From Colletes latitarsis (taxonomy: Eukaryota; Arthropoda; Insecta; Hymenoptera; Colletidae): a stretch of 64,000 nucleotides of DNA. The stretch is from contig NW_027488366.1 of the NCBI RefSeq assembly GCF_051014445.1, positions 25,128,001-25,192,000 of the forward strand. Direction: 5' to 3'. The notes under the pieces are model-generated. The model was not told where the DNA came from and searched no databases. It saw only the letters and a program-made list of their open reading frames with translations. The position numbers were made by a program, and so were the translations under genes. This document shows, one piece after another, positions 26,001-38,060 of this stretch (position 1 is its first letter; the number at the start of each line of letters is the position of its first letter).

Positions 26001-26614
26001 TCTGGCAAACAAGTATGCGAAAAAAGCGAAAGTATGAGCCAGATGATTGCGAATACCAGAGCTAACCCAGACATAACCAGCGTTATCCTCTAAAACACTA
26101 ATCGGAACCAGCTTTTATTGACCGTTTCAGTGAGGTACCTCATTACTACGTGGTCCAAACCAGAAAAAACCCAGGATCTGGCCAACAAGTATGCGAAAAA
26201 TGCGAAAGTACGGGCCAGATGAGGGCCAATCCCAGACCTAACCGAGACATAACCAGCGTTGTCCTCTAAAATACTATTCGGAACTAGCTTCTATTGACTG
26301 TTTCAGTGTGGTACCACATTACTACGTGATCCAAACCAGAAAAAGCCCAGGATCTGGCCAACAAGTATGCGAAAAATGCGAAAGTACGGGCCAGATGAGG
26401 GCCAATCCCAGACCTAACCGAGACATAACCAGCGTTGTCCTCTAAAATACTATTCGGAACTAGCTTCTATTGACTGTTTCAGTGTGGTACCACATTACTA
26501 CGTGATACAAACCAGAAAAAGCCCAGGATCTGGCCAACAAGTATGCGAAAATGCGAAAGTACGAGCCAGATGAGGGCAAATCCCAGACCTAACCAGGACA
26601 TAACCGGCGTTATC
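23095..26614 (+). repeat. Two tandem copies of a 1,762-bp (10-monomer) HOR
   Basis: Copy one lies at about 23095-24852 and copy two at about 24853-26614. The offset of 1,762 bp is fixed by AATAGAAAAACACAGG (23517 and 25279) and by GTTCAGGTGTGG (24186 and 25948). Shared oddities include CCCAGCCATAGCC, GCGTCATCCTC, AATTTGAATCG, CATGGCCAGG, GAACGTAATTATTACG, CCAGAGCTAACCC, GACAATACCGG and a one-base loss in TATGCGAAAATGCG. I noticed no clear difference over most of the length, so this is among the most recent duplications in the window. The match stops where copy two has GTGTGGAACCTC and copy one GTGTAGTACCGC. Confidence 0.9.
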
Positions 26615-29600
26615 CTCTAAAATATTAATCGCAACCAGGTTTAATTGACTGTTTCGGTGTGGAACCTCATTACTACGGGATCCAAACCAGAAAAAACCCA
26701 GGATCTTGCCAACAAATATGCGAAAAACGCGAAAGTATGAGCCAGATGATTGCAAATACCAGAACTAACCCAGACATAGCCAGCGTTATCCTCTAAAATA
26801 CTATTCGGAACCAGCTTCTATTGACTGTTTCAGTGTGGTACCACATTACTACGTGATACAAACCAGAATAAGGCCAGGATATGGCCAACAAGTATGCGAA
26901 AAATGCGCAGGTACGAGCCAGATGAGGGCAAATCCCGGATCTAACCAAGATATAACCGGCGTTATCCTCTAACATATTAATCGAAACCAGGTTTAATTGG
27001 CTGTTTCGGTGTGGAACGTCATTATTACGGGATCCAAAACAGAAAAAACCCAGCATCTGGCCAACAAATATGCGAAAAACGCGAAAGTATGGGCCAGATG
27101 ATTGCAAATACCAGAACTAACCCAGACATAGCCAGCGTTATCCTCTAAAATACTATTCGGAACCAGCTTCTATTGACTGTTTCAGTGTGGTACCACATAA
27201 CTACGTGATCCAAATCAGCAAAAAGCCTAGGATCTGGCCAACAAGAATGCAAAAATGCGAAAGTACGGGCCAGTTGAGGGCAAATCCCAGACCTAACCGA
27301 GATATAACCGGCGTTATCCTCTAAAATATTAATCGCAACCAGGTTTAATTGACTGTTTCGGTGTGGAACCTCATTACTACGGGATCCTAACCAGAAAAAA
27401 CCCAGGATCTGGCCAATAAATATGCGAAAAACGCGAAAGTATGGGCCAGATGATTGCAAATACCAGAACTAACCCAGACATAGCCAGCGTTATCCTCTAA
27501 AATACTATTCGGAACCAGCTTCTATTGACTGTTTCAGTGTGGTACCACATTACTACGTGATCCAAATCAGCAAAAAGCCTAGGATCTGGCCAACAAGAAT
27601 GCAAAAATGCGAAACTACGGGCCAGGTGAGGGCAAATCCCAGACCTAACCGAGACATAACCAGCGTTATCCTCTAAAATATTAATCGCAACCAGGTTTAA
27701 TTGACTGTTTCGGTGTAGTACCGCATTACTACGTGATACAAACCAGAAAAAGGCCAGGATCTTGCCAATAAGTAAGCGAAAATTGCGAAAGTACGAGCCA
27801 GATGAGGGCAAATCCCAGACCTAACCGAGACATAACCGGCGTTATCCTCTAAAATATTAATCGCAACCAGGTTCAATTGACTCTTCCGGTGTGGAACCTC
27901 GTTACTACGGGATCCTAACCAGAAAAAACCCAGGATCTGGCCAACAAATATGCGAAAAACGCGAAAGTATGAGCCAGATGATTGCAAATACCAGAACTAA
28001 CGCGGGAATAGCCAGCGTTGTCCTCTAAAATACTATTCGGGTCCAGCTTCTATTGACTGTTTCAGTGTGGTACCACATTACTACGTGATCCAAACCAGAA
28101 AAAGCCCAGAATCTGGCCAACAAGTATGCGAGAAATGCGAAGGTACGAGCCAGATGAGGGCAAATCCCAGACCTAACCGAGATATAACCGGCAATATCCT
28201 CTAAAATATTAATCGAAACTAGGTTTAATTGACTGTTTCGGTGTGGAACGTAATTATTACGTGATCCAAACCAGAAAAAACCCAGCATCTGGCCAACAAG
28301 TATGCGAAAAAAGCGAAAGTATGAGCAAGATGATTGCAAATACCAGAACTAACCCAGACATAGCCAGCGTTATCCTCTAAAATACTATTCGGAACCAGCT
28401 TCTATTGACTGTTTCAGTGGAGTACCACATTACTACGTGATACAAACCAGAAAAAGGCCAGGATCTGGCCAACAAGTATGCGAGAAATGCGAAAGTACGA
28501 ACCAGATGAGGGCAAATCCCAGACCTAACCGAGACAAAACCGGCGTTATCCTCTAAAATATTAATCGCATCCAGGTTTAATTGACTGTTCAGGTGTGGAA
28601 CCTCATTACTACGGGATCCAAACCAGAAAAAACCCAGCATCTGGCAAACAAGTATGCGAAAAAAGTGAAAGTATGAGCCAGATGATTGCGAATACCAGAA
28701 CTAACCCAGACATAACCAGCGTTATCCTCTAAAACACTAATCGGAACCAGCTTTTATTGACCGTTTCAGTGAGGTACCTCATTACTACGTGGTCCAAACC
28801 AGAAAAAACCCAGCATCTGGCCAACAAGTATGCGAAAAAAGCGAAAGTATGAGCAAGATGATTGCAAATACCAGAACTAACCCAGACATAACCAGCGTTA
28901 TCCTCTAAAACACTAATCGGAACCAGATTTTATTGACTGTTTCAGTGTGGTACCACATTACTGCGTGATCCAAACCAGAAAAAGCCCAGGATCTGGCCAA
29001 CAAGTATGCGAAAAATGCGAAAGTACGGGCCAGATGAGGGCAAATCCCAGACCTAACCGAGACATAACCAGCGTGATCCTCTAAAATACTATTCGGAACT
29101 AGCTTCTATTGACTGGTTCAGTGTGGTACCACATTACTACGTGATACAAACCAGAAAAAGCCCAGGATCTGGCCAACAAGTATGCGAAAAATGCGAAAGT
29201 ACGAGCCAGATGAGGGCAAATCCCAGACCTAACCGAGACATAACCGGCGTTATCCTCTAAAATATTAATCGCAACCAGGTTTAATTGACTGTTTCGGTGT
29301 GGAACCTCATTACTACGGGATCCAAACCAGAAAAAACCCAGGATCTTGCCAACAAATATGCGAAAAACGCGAAAGTATGAACCAGATGATTGCAAATACC
29401 AGAACTAACCCAGACATAGCCAGCTTTATCCTCTAAAATTCTACTCGGAACCAGCTTCTATTGACTGTTTCAGTGTGGTACCACATTACTACGTGATACA
29501 AACCAGAATAAGGCCAGGATATGGCCAACAAGTATGCGAAAAATGCGCAGTTACGAGCCAGATGAGGGCAAATCCCGGATCTAACCGAGATATAACCGGC

Positions 29601-30335
29601 GTTAACCTCTAACATATTAATCGAAACCAGGTTTAATTGGCTGTTTCGGTGTGGAACGTCATTACTACGGGATCCTAACCAGAAAAAACCCAGGATCTGG
29701 CCAATAAATATGCGAAAAACGCGAAAGTATGGGCCAGATCATTGCAAATACCAGAACTAACCCAGACATAGCCAGCGTTATCCTCTAAAATACTATTCGG
29801 AACCAGCTTCTGTTGACTGTTTCAGTGTGGTACCGCATTACTACGTGATCCAAATCAGCAAAAAGCCTAGGATCTGGCCAACAAGAATGCAAAAATGCGA
29901 AACTACGGGCCAGGTGAGGGCAAATCCCAGACCTAACCGAGACATAACCGGCGTTATCCTCTAAAATATTAATCGCAACCAGGTTTAATTGACTGTTTCG
30001 GTGTGGAACCACGTTACTACGGGATCCTAACCAGAAAAAACCCAGGATCTGGCCAACAAATATGCGAGAAATGCGAAAGTACGAGCCAGATGAGGGCAAA
30101 TCCCAGCCCTAACCGAGACATAACCGGCTTTATCCTCTAAAATATTAATCGCAACCGGGATTAATACCCTGTTCGGTGTGGTACCACATTACTACGTGGT
30201 CCGAGCCAGAAAAAGGCCAGGATCTGGCCAACAAGTACGCGAAAAATGCGAAGGTACGAGCCAGATGAGGGCAAATCCCAGACATAACCGAGATATAACC
30301 GGCGTTATCCTCTAAAATACTATTCGGAACCAGCT
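25135..30335 (+). repeat. 5.2-kb block, first copy of the 7.2-kb offset duplication
   Basis: This block repeats at 32335-38060. The offset is 7,202 bp up to about 28120, then 7,379 bp (one extra 177-bp monomer in the second copy), then 7,731 bp from about 29950 (two more monomers, 352 bp, in the second copy). Markers shared in order are the CAATAG monomer (25279 and 32481), GTTCAGGTGTGG (25948 and 33150; 28587 and 35966), the CGCGGGAATAGCC monomer (near 28003 and 35205), AATTCTACTCGG, GGGTTAACCTCT-like TTAACCTCTAAC, and GGGATTAATACCCTG. The overlap with the 1,762-bp HOR means copy two of that HOR was part of what was duplicated. Confidence 0.85.
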
Positions 30336-31720
30336 TCTATTGACTGTTTCAGTGTGGTACCACATTACTGCGTGATACAAACCAGAAAAAGCCCAGGATC
30401 TGGCCAACAAGTATGCGAAAAATGCGAAAGTACGAGCCAGATGAGGGCAAAACCCAGACCTAACCGAGACATAACCCGCGTTATCCTCTAAAATATTAAT
30501 CGCAACCAGGTTTAATTGACTGATTCGTTGTGGTAGCGCATTACTACGTGACACAAACCAGAAAAAGCCCAGGATCTTGCGAACAAGTATGAGCCAGATG
30601 ATTGCAAATACCAGAACTAACCGAGACATAACCTGCGTTATCCTCTAAAATTTTAGTCGCAACCAGGTTTAATTGACTGTTTCAGTGTGGTACCACATTA
30701 CTACGTGATCCTAACAATAGAAAAACACAGGATCTGGCCATTCAAGTATGCGAAAAATGCGAAAGTACGGGCCAGATGAGGGCAAATCCCAGACCTAACC
30801 GAGATATAACCGGCAATATCCTCTAAAATATTAATCGAATCCGGGTTTAATTGACTGCTTCGGTGCGGTATGCCATTATTACGGGATACAAACCAGGAAA
30901 AACCCAGGATCTGGTCAACAAGTATGCGAAAAATGCGAAAGTTCGAGCCAGATGAGGACAAATCCCAGACCTAACCGAGACATAACCGGCGTTATCCTCT
31001 AAAATATTAATCGCAACCAGGTTTAATTGACTGTTTCAGTGTGGTCCCACATTACTACTACGATCCTAACCAGAAAAAACCCAGGATCTGGCCAACATAT
31101 ATGCGAAAAACGCGAAAGTATGAGCCAGATGATTGCAAATACCATTACTAACCCAGACATAGCCAGCGTTATCCTCTAAAATACTATTCGGAACCAGCTT
31201 TTATTGACTGTTTCAGTGTGGTACCACAATACTACGTGATCCTAACAATAGAAGAACACAGGATCTGGCCATTCAAGTATACGAAAAATGCGAAAGTGCG
31301 GGCCAGATGAGGGCAAATCCCAGACCTAACCGAAACATAACCAGCGTTATCCTCTAAAATACTAATCGGGACCAACTTTTATTGACTGTCTCAGTGTGGT
31401 ACCACATTACTATGTGATCCGAACCAGAAAAAGCCCAGGATCTGGCCAACAAGTATGCGAGAAATGCGATTGGTACGAGACAGATGAGGGCAAATCCCAG
31501 CCCTAACCGAGACATAACCGGCGTTATCCTCTAAAATATTATTCGCAACCAGGTTTAATTGACTGTTTCGGTGTGGCACCTCATTACTACGGAATCCAAA
31601 CCAGAAAAAACCCAGGATCTGGCCAACACATATGAGAAAAACGCGAAAGCATGAGCCAGATGATTGCAAATACCAGAACTAACCCAGACATAACCAGCGT
31701 TATCCTCTAAAACTCTAATC
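30312..31720 (+). repeat. Block related to the 42.6-44.4 kb and 45.9-47.6 kb regions
   Basis: The order of rare monomers here (157-bp deletion monomer, TTTTAGTCGC, CAATAGAAAAACACAGG, ACCATTACTAACCC, CGGGACCAAC, GTGTGGCACCTC with ACGGAATCC) recurs beginning at 42621 and, in part, at 45951. The offset to 42621 is 12,309 bp at the start and at the CAATAG marker (30713 and 43022), 12,132 bp at ACCATTACTAACCC, and 12,660 bp at CGGGACCAAC. Each change is one or two whole monomers. Confidence 0.72.
30500..30640 (+). repeat. 157-bp deletion monomer (first copy)
   Basis: The phrase GCGAACAAGTATGAGCCAG replaces the usual AAGTATGCGAAAAATGCG...AAAGTATGAGCC, a loss of 19 bp. The missing piece lies between two AGTATG copies, so slippage or recombination between short direct repeats explains it. 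The same allele with the same neighbours (CACAAACCAGAAAAAGCCC, GATCTTGCG) is at 42891, 46221 and 46378. The intact parent-like form, with GATCTTGCGAACAAGTATGCGAG, is at about 38660, 40250 and 53050. Confidence 0.82.
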
Positions 31721-32334
31721 GGAACCAGCTTTTATTGACTGTTTCAGTGAGGTACCTCATTACTACGTTGTCCAAACCAGAAAAAACCCAGCATCTGGCC
31801 AACAAGTATGCGAAAAAAGCGAAAGTATGAGCAAGATGATTGCAAATACCAGAACTAACCAGACATAGCCAGCGTTATCCTCTAGAATACTATTCGGAAC
31901 CGGCATCTATTGACTGTTTCAGTGTGGTACCACATTACTACGTGATACAAACCAGGAATAGGCCAGGATCTGGCCATCAAGTATGCGAGAAATGCGAAGG
32001 TACGAGCCAGATGAGGGCAAATCCCAGACCTAACCGAGATATAACCGGCAATATCCTCTAAAATATTAATCGAAACTAGGTTTAATTGACTGTTTCGGTG
32101 TGGAACGTAATTATTACGTGATCCAAACCAGAAAAAACCCAGCATCTGGCCAACAAGTATGCGAAAAACGCGAAAGTATGAGCCAGATGATTGCAAATAC
32201 CAGAACTAACGCGGGAATAGCCAGCGTTGTCCTCTAAAATACTATTCGGGTCCAGCTTTTATTGACTGTTTTAGTGTGGTACCACATTACTACGTGATCC
32301 AAACCAGAAAAAGCCCAGAATCTGGCCAACATGT

Positions 32335-35300
32335 ACGCGAAAAATGCGAAGGTACGAGCCAGATGATTGCAAATACCAGAACTAACCGAGACATAACCTG
32401 CGTCATCCTCTAAAATTTTAATCGCAACCAGGTTTCATTGACTGTTTCAGTGTAGTACCACATTACTACGTGATCCTAACAATAGAAAAACACAGGATCT
32501 GGCCATTCAAGTATGCGAAAAATGCGAAAGTACGGGCCAGATGAGGGCAAATCCCAGACCTAACCGAGACATAACCAGCGTTATCCTCTAAAATATTAAT
32601 CGCAACCAGGTTTAATTGACTGTTTCAGTGTGGTCCCACATTACTACTTGGTCCAAGCCAGAACAAGGCCAGGATCTGGCCAACAAGTATGCGAGAAATG
32701 CGAAGGTACGAGCCAGATGAGGGCAAATCCCAGATCTAACCGAGATATAACCGGCAATATCCTCTAAAATATTAATCGAAACTAGGTTTAATTGACTGTT
32801 TCGGTGTGGAACGTAATTATTACGTCATCCAAACCAGAAAAAACCCAGCATCTGGCCAACAAGTATGCGAAAAAAGCGAAAGTATGTGCAAGATGATTGC
32901 AAATACCAGAACTAACCCAGACATAGCCAGCGTTATCCTCTAAAATACTATTCGGAACCAGCTTCTATTGACTGTTTCAGTGTAGTACCACATTACTACG
33001 TGATACAAACCAGAAAAAGGCCAGGATCTGGCCAACAAGTATGCGAGAAATGCGAAAGTACGAACCAAATGAGGGCAAATCCCAGACCTAACCGAGACAT
33101 AACCGGCGTTATCCTCTAAAATATTAATCGCAACCAGGTTTAATTGACTGTTCAGGTGTGGAACCTCATTACTACGGGATCCAAACCAGAAAAAACCCAG
33201 CATCTGGCAAACAAGTATGCGAAAGAAGCGAAAGTATGAGCCAGATGATTGCGAATACCAGAACTAACCCAGACATAACCAGCGTTATCCTCTAAAACAC
33301 TAATCGGAACCAGCTTTTATTGACCGTTTCAGTGAGGTACCTCATTACTACGTGGTCCAAACCAGAAAAAACCCAGGATCTGGCCAACAAGTATGCGAAA
33401 AATGCGAAAGTACGGGCCAGATGAGGGCCAATCCCAGACCTAACCGAGACATAACCAGCGTTGTCCTCTAAAATACTATTCGGAACTAGCTTCTATTGAC
33501 TGTTTCAGTGTGGTACCACATTACTACGTGATCCAAACCAGAAAAAGCCCAGGATCTGGCCAACAAGTATGCGAAAAATGCGAAAGTACGGGCCAGATGA
33601 GGGCCAATCCCAGACCTAACCGAGACATAACCAGCGTTGTCCTCTAAAATACTATTCGGAACTAGCTTCTATTGACTGTTTCAGTGTGGTACCACATTAC
33701 TACGTGATACAAACCAGAAAAAGCCCAGGATCTGGCCAACAAGTATGCGAAAATGCGAAAGTACGAGCCAGATGAGGGCACATCCCAGACCTAACCAAGA
33801 CATAACCGGCGTTATCCTCTAAAATATTAATCGCAACCAGGTTTAATTGACTGTTTCGGTGTGGAACCTCATTACTACGGGATCCAAACCAGAAAAAACC
33901 CAGGATCTTGCCAACAAATATGCGAAAAACGCGCAAGTATGAGCCAGATGATTGCAAATACCAGAACTAACCCAGACATAGCCAGCGTTATCCTCTAAAA
34001 TACTATTCGGAACCAGCTTCTATTGACTGTTTCAGTGTGGTACCACATTACTACGTGATACAAACCAGAATAAGGCCAGGATATGGCCAACAAGTATGCG
34101 AAAAATGCGCAGGTACGAGCCAGATGAGGGCAAATACCGGATCTAACCAAGATATAACCGGCGTTATCCTCTAACATATTAATCGAAACCCGGTTTAATT
34201 GGCTGTTTCGGTGTGGAACGTCATTATTACGGGATCCAAAACAGAAAAAAACCAGCATCTGGCCAACAAATATGCGAAAAACGCGAAAGTATGGGCCAGA
34301 TGATTGCAAATACCAGAACTAACCCAGACATAGCCAGCGTTATCCTCTAAAATACTATTCGGAACCAGCTTCTATTGACTGTTTCAGTGTGGTACCACAT
34401 AACTACGTGATCCAAATCAGCAAAAAGCCTAGGATCTGGCCAACAAGAATGCAAAAATGCGAAAGTACGGGCCAGATGAGGGCAAATCCCAGACCTAACC
34501 GAGATATAACCGGCGTTATCCTCTAAAATATTAATCGCAACCAGGTTTAATTGACTGTTTCGGTGTGGAACCTCATTACTACGGGATCCTAACCAGAAAA
34601 AACCCAGGATCTGGCCAATACATATGCGAAAAACGCGAAAGTATGGGCCAGATGATTGCAAATACCAGAACTAACCCAGACATAGCCAGCGTTATCCTCT
34701 AAACTACTATTCGGAACCAGCTTCTATTGACTGTTTCAGTGTGGTACCACATTACTACGTGATCCAAATCAGCAAAAAGCCTAGGATCTGGCCAACAAGA
34801 ATGCAAAAATGCGAAACTACGGGCCAGGTGAGGGCAAATCCCAGACCTAACCGAGACATAACCAGCGTTATCCTCTAAAATATTAATCGCAACCAGGTTT
34901 AATTGACTGCTTCGGTGTAGTACCGCATTACTACGTGATACAAACCAGAAAAAGGCCAGGATCTTGCCAATAAGTAAGCGAAAATTGCGAAAGTACGAGC
35001 CAGATGAGGGCAAATCCCAGACCTAACCGAGACATAACCGGCGTTATCCTCTAAAATATTAATCGCAACCAGGTTCAATTGACTCTTCCGGTGTGGAACC
35101 TCGTTACTACGGGATCCTAACCGGAAAAAACCCAGGATCTGGCCAACAAATATGCGAAAAACGCGAAAGTATGAGCCAGATGATTGCAAATACCAGAACT
35201 AACGCGGGAATAGCCAGCGTTGTCCTCTAAAATACTATTCGGGTCCAGCTTCTATTGACTGTTTCAGTGTGGTACCACATTACTACGTGATCCAAACCAG

Positions 35301-38060
35301 AAAAAGCCCAGAATCTGGCCAACAAGTATGCGAAAAATGCGTAAGTACGAGCCAGATGAGGGCAAATCCCAGACCTAACCGAAACATAACCAGCGTTATC
35401 CTCTAAAATACTAATCGGGACCAACTTTTATTGACTGTCTCAGTGTGGTACCACATTACTATGTGATCCGAACCAGAAAAAGCCCAGGATCTGGCCAACA
35501 AGTATGCGAGAAATGCGATTGGTACGAGACAGATGAGGGCAAATCCCAGCCCTAACCGAGACATAACCGGCAATATCCTCTAAAATATTAATCGAAACTA
35601 GGTTTAATTGACTGTTTCGGTGTGGAACGTAATTATTACGTGATCCAAACCAGAAAAAACCCAGCATCTGGCCAACAAGTATGCGAAAAAAGCGAAAGTA
35701 TGAGCAAGATGATTGCAAATACCAGAACTAACCCAGACATAGCCAGCGTTATCCTCTAAAATACTATTCGGAACCAGCTTCTATTGACTGTTTCAGTGTA
35801 GTACCACATTACTACGTGATACAAACCAGAAAAAGGCCAGGATCTGGCCAACAAGTATGCGAGAAATGCGAAAGTACGAACCAGATGAGGGCAAATCCCA
35901 GACCTAACCGAGACAAAACCGGCGTTATCCTCTAAAATATTAATCGCAACCAGGTTTAATTGACTGTTCAGGTGTGGAACCTCATTACTACGGGATCCAA
36001 ACCAGAAAAAACCCAGCATCTGGCAAACAAGTATGCGAAAAAAGCGAAAGTATGAGCCAGATGATTGCGAATACCAGAACTAACCCAGACATAACCAGCG
36101 TTATCCTCTAAAACACTAATCGGAACCAGCTTTTATTGACCGTTTCAGTGAGGTACCTCATTACTACGTGGTCCAAACCAGAAAAAACCCAGCATCTGGC
36201 CAACAAGTATGCGAAAAAAGCGAAAGTATGAGCAAGATGATTGCAAATACCAGAACTAACCCAGACATAACCAGCGTTATCCTCTAAAACACTAATCGGA
36301 ACCAGCTTTTATTGACTGTTTCAGTGTGGTACCACATTACTGCGTGATCCAAACCAGAAAAAGCCCAGGATCTGGCCAACAAGTATGCGAAAAATGCGAA
36401 AGTACGGGCCAGATGAGGGCAAATCCCAGACCTAACCGAGACATAACCAGCGTGATCCTCTAAAATACTATTCGGAACTAGCTTCTATTGACTGGTTCAG
36501 TGTGGTACCACATTACTACGTGATACAAACCAGAAAAAGCCCAGGATCTGGCCAACAAGTATGCGAAAAATGCGAAAGTACGAGCCAGATGGGGGCAAAT
36601 CCCAGACCTAACCGAGACATAACCGGCGTTATCCTCTAAAATATTAATCGCAACCAGGTTTAATTGACTGTTTCGGTGTGGAACCTCATTACTACGGGAT
36701 CCAAACCAGAAAAAACCCAGGATCTTGCCAACAAATATGCGAAAAACGCGAAAGTATGAACCAGATGATTGCAAATACCAGAACTAACCCAGACATAGCC
36801 AGCGTTATCCTCTAAAATTCTACTCGGAACCAGCTTCTATTGACTGTTTCAGTGTGGTACCACATTACTACGTGATACAAACCAGAATAAGGCCAGGATA
36901 TGGCCAACAAGTATGCGAAAAATGCGCAGTTACGAGCCAGATGAGGGCAAATCCCGGATCTAACCGAGATATAACCGGCGTTAACCTCTAACATATTAAT
37001 CGAAACCAGGTTTAATTGGCTGTTTCGGTGTGGAACGTCATTACTACGGGATCCTAACCAGAAAAAACCCAGGATCTGGCCAATAAATATGCGAAAAACG
37101 CGAAAGTATGGGCCAGATCATTGCAAATACCAGAACTAACCCAGACATAGCCAGCGTTATCCTCTAAAATACTATTCGGAACCAGCTTCTGTTGACTGTT
37201 TCAGTGTGGTACCGCATTACTACGTGATCCAAATCAGCAAAAAGCCTAGGATCTGGCCAACAAGAATGCAAAAATGCGAAACTACGGGCCAGGTGAGGGC
37301 AAATCCCAGACCTAACCGAGACATAACCAGCGTTATCCTCTAAAATATTAATCGCCACCAGGTTTAATTGACTGTTTCGGTGTAGTACCGCATTACTACG
37401 TGATACAAACCAGAGAAAGGCCAGGAACTTGCCAATAAGTATGCGAAAATTGCGGAAGTACGGGACAGATGAGGGCAAATCCCAGACCTAACCGAGAAAT
37501 AACCGGAGATATCCTCTAAAATATTAATCGAAACCAGGTTTAATTGACTGTTTCAGTGTGGTCCCACATTACTACGTGATCCAAAGCAGAAGAAGCCCAG
37601 GATCTGGCCAGCAAGTATGCGGAAAATGCGAAAGTACGAGCCGGATGAGGGCAAATCCCAGACCTAACCGAGACATAACCGGCGTTATCCTCTAAAATAT
37701 TAATCGCAACCAGGTTTAATTGACTGTTTCGGTGTGGAACCTCGTTACTACGGGATCCTAACCAGAAAAAACCCAGGATCTGGCCAACAAATATGCGAGA
37801 AATGCGAAAGTACGAGCCAGATGAGGGCAAATCCCAGCCCTAACCGAGACATAACCGGCTTTATCCTCTAAAATATTAATCGCAACCGGGATTAATACCC
37901 TGTTCGGTGTGGTACCACATTACTACGTGGTCCGAGCCAGAAAAAGGCCAGGATCTGGCCAGCAAGTACGCGAAAAATGCGAAGGTACGAGCCAGATGAG
38001 GGCAAATCCCAGACCTAACCGAGATATAACCGGCGTTATCCTCTAAAATACTATTCGGAA
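32335..38060 (+). repeat. 5.7-kb block, second copy of the 7.2-kb offset duplication
   Basis: This corresponds to 25135-30335 but is longer by one monomer at about 35335-35570 and by two monomers at about 37330-37680. The first extra monomer carries CGAAACATAACC, CGGGACCAAC, TACTATGTGATCCG and GATTGGTACGAGACAG, which match the variants near 31330-31510, so it looks copied from that locus. The match to the first copy ends near 38060, where TTTTATTGACTG and TGAGGTACCTCA replace the TGTGGTACCACA form. Confidence 0.82.

Noticed and set aside
30130..30335. Possible foreign insertion at the GGGATTAATACCCTG monomer
   Set aside because: Sequences on both sides and the rest of the unit are ordinary B satellite with the normal period, so this is a diverged subtype, not an insertion.
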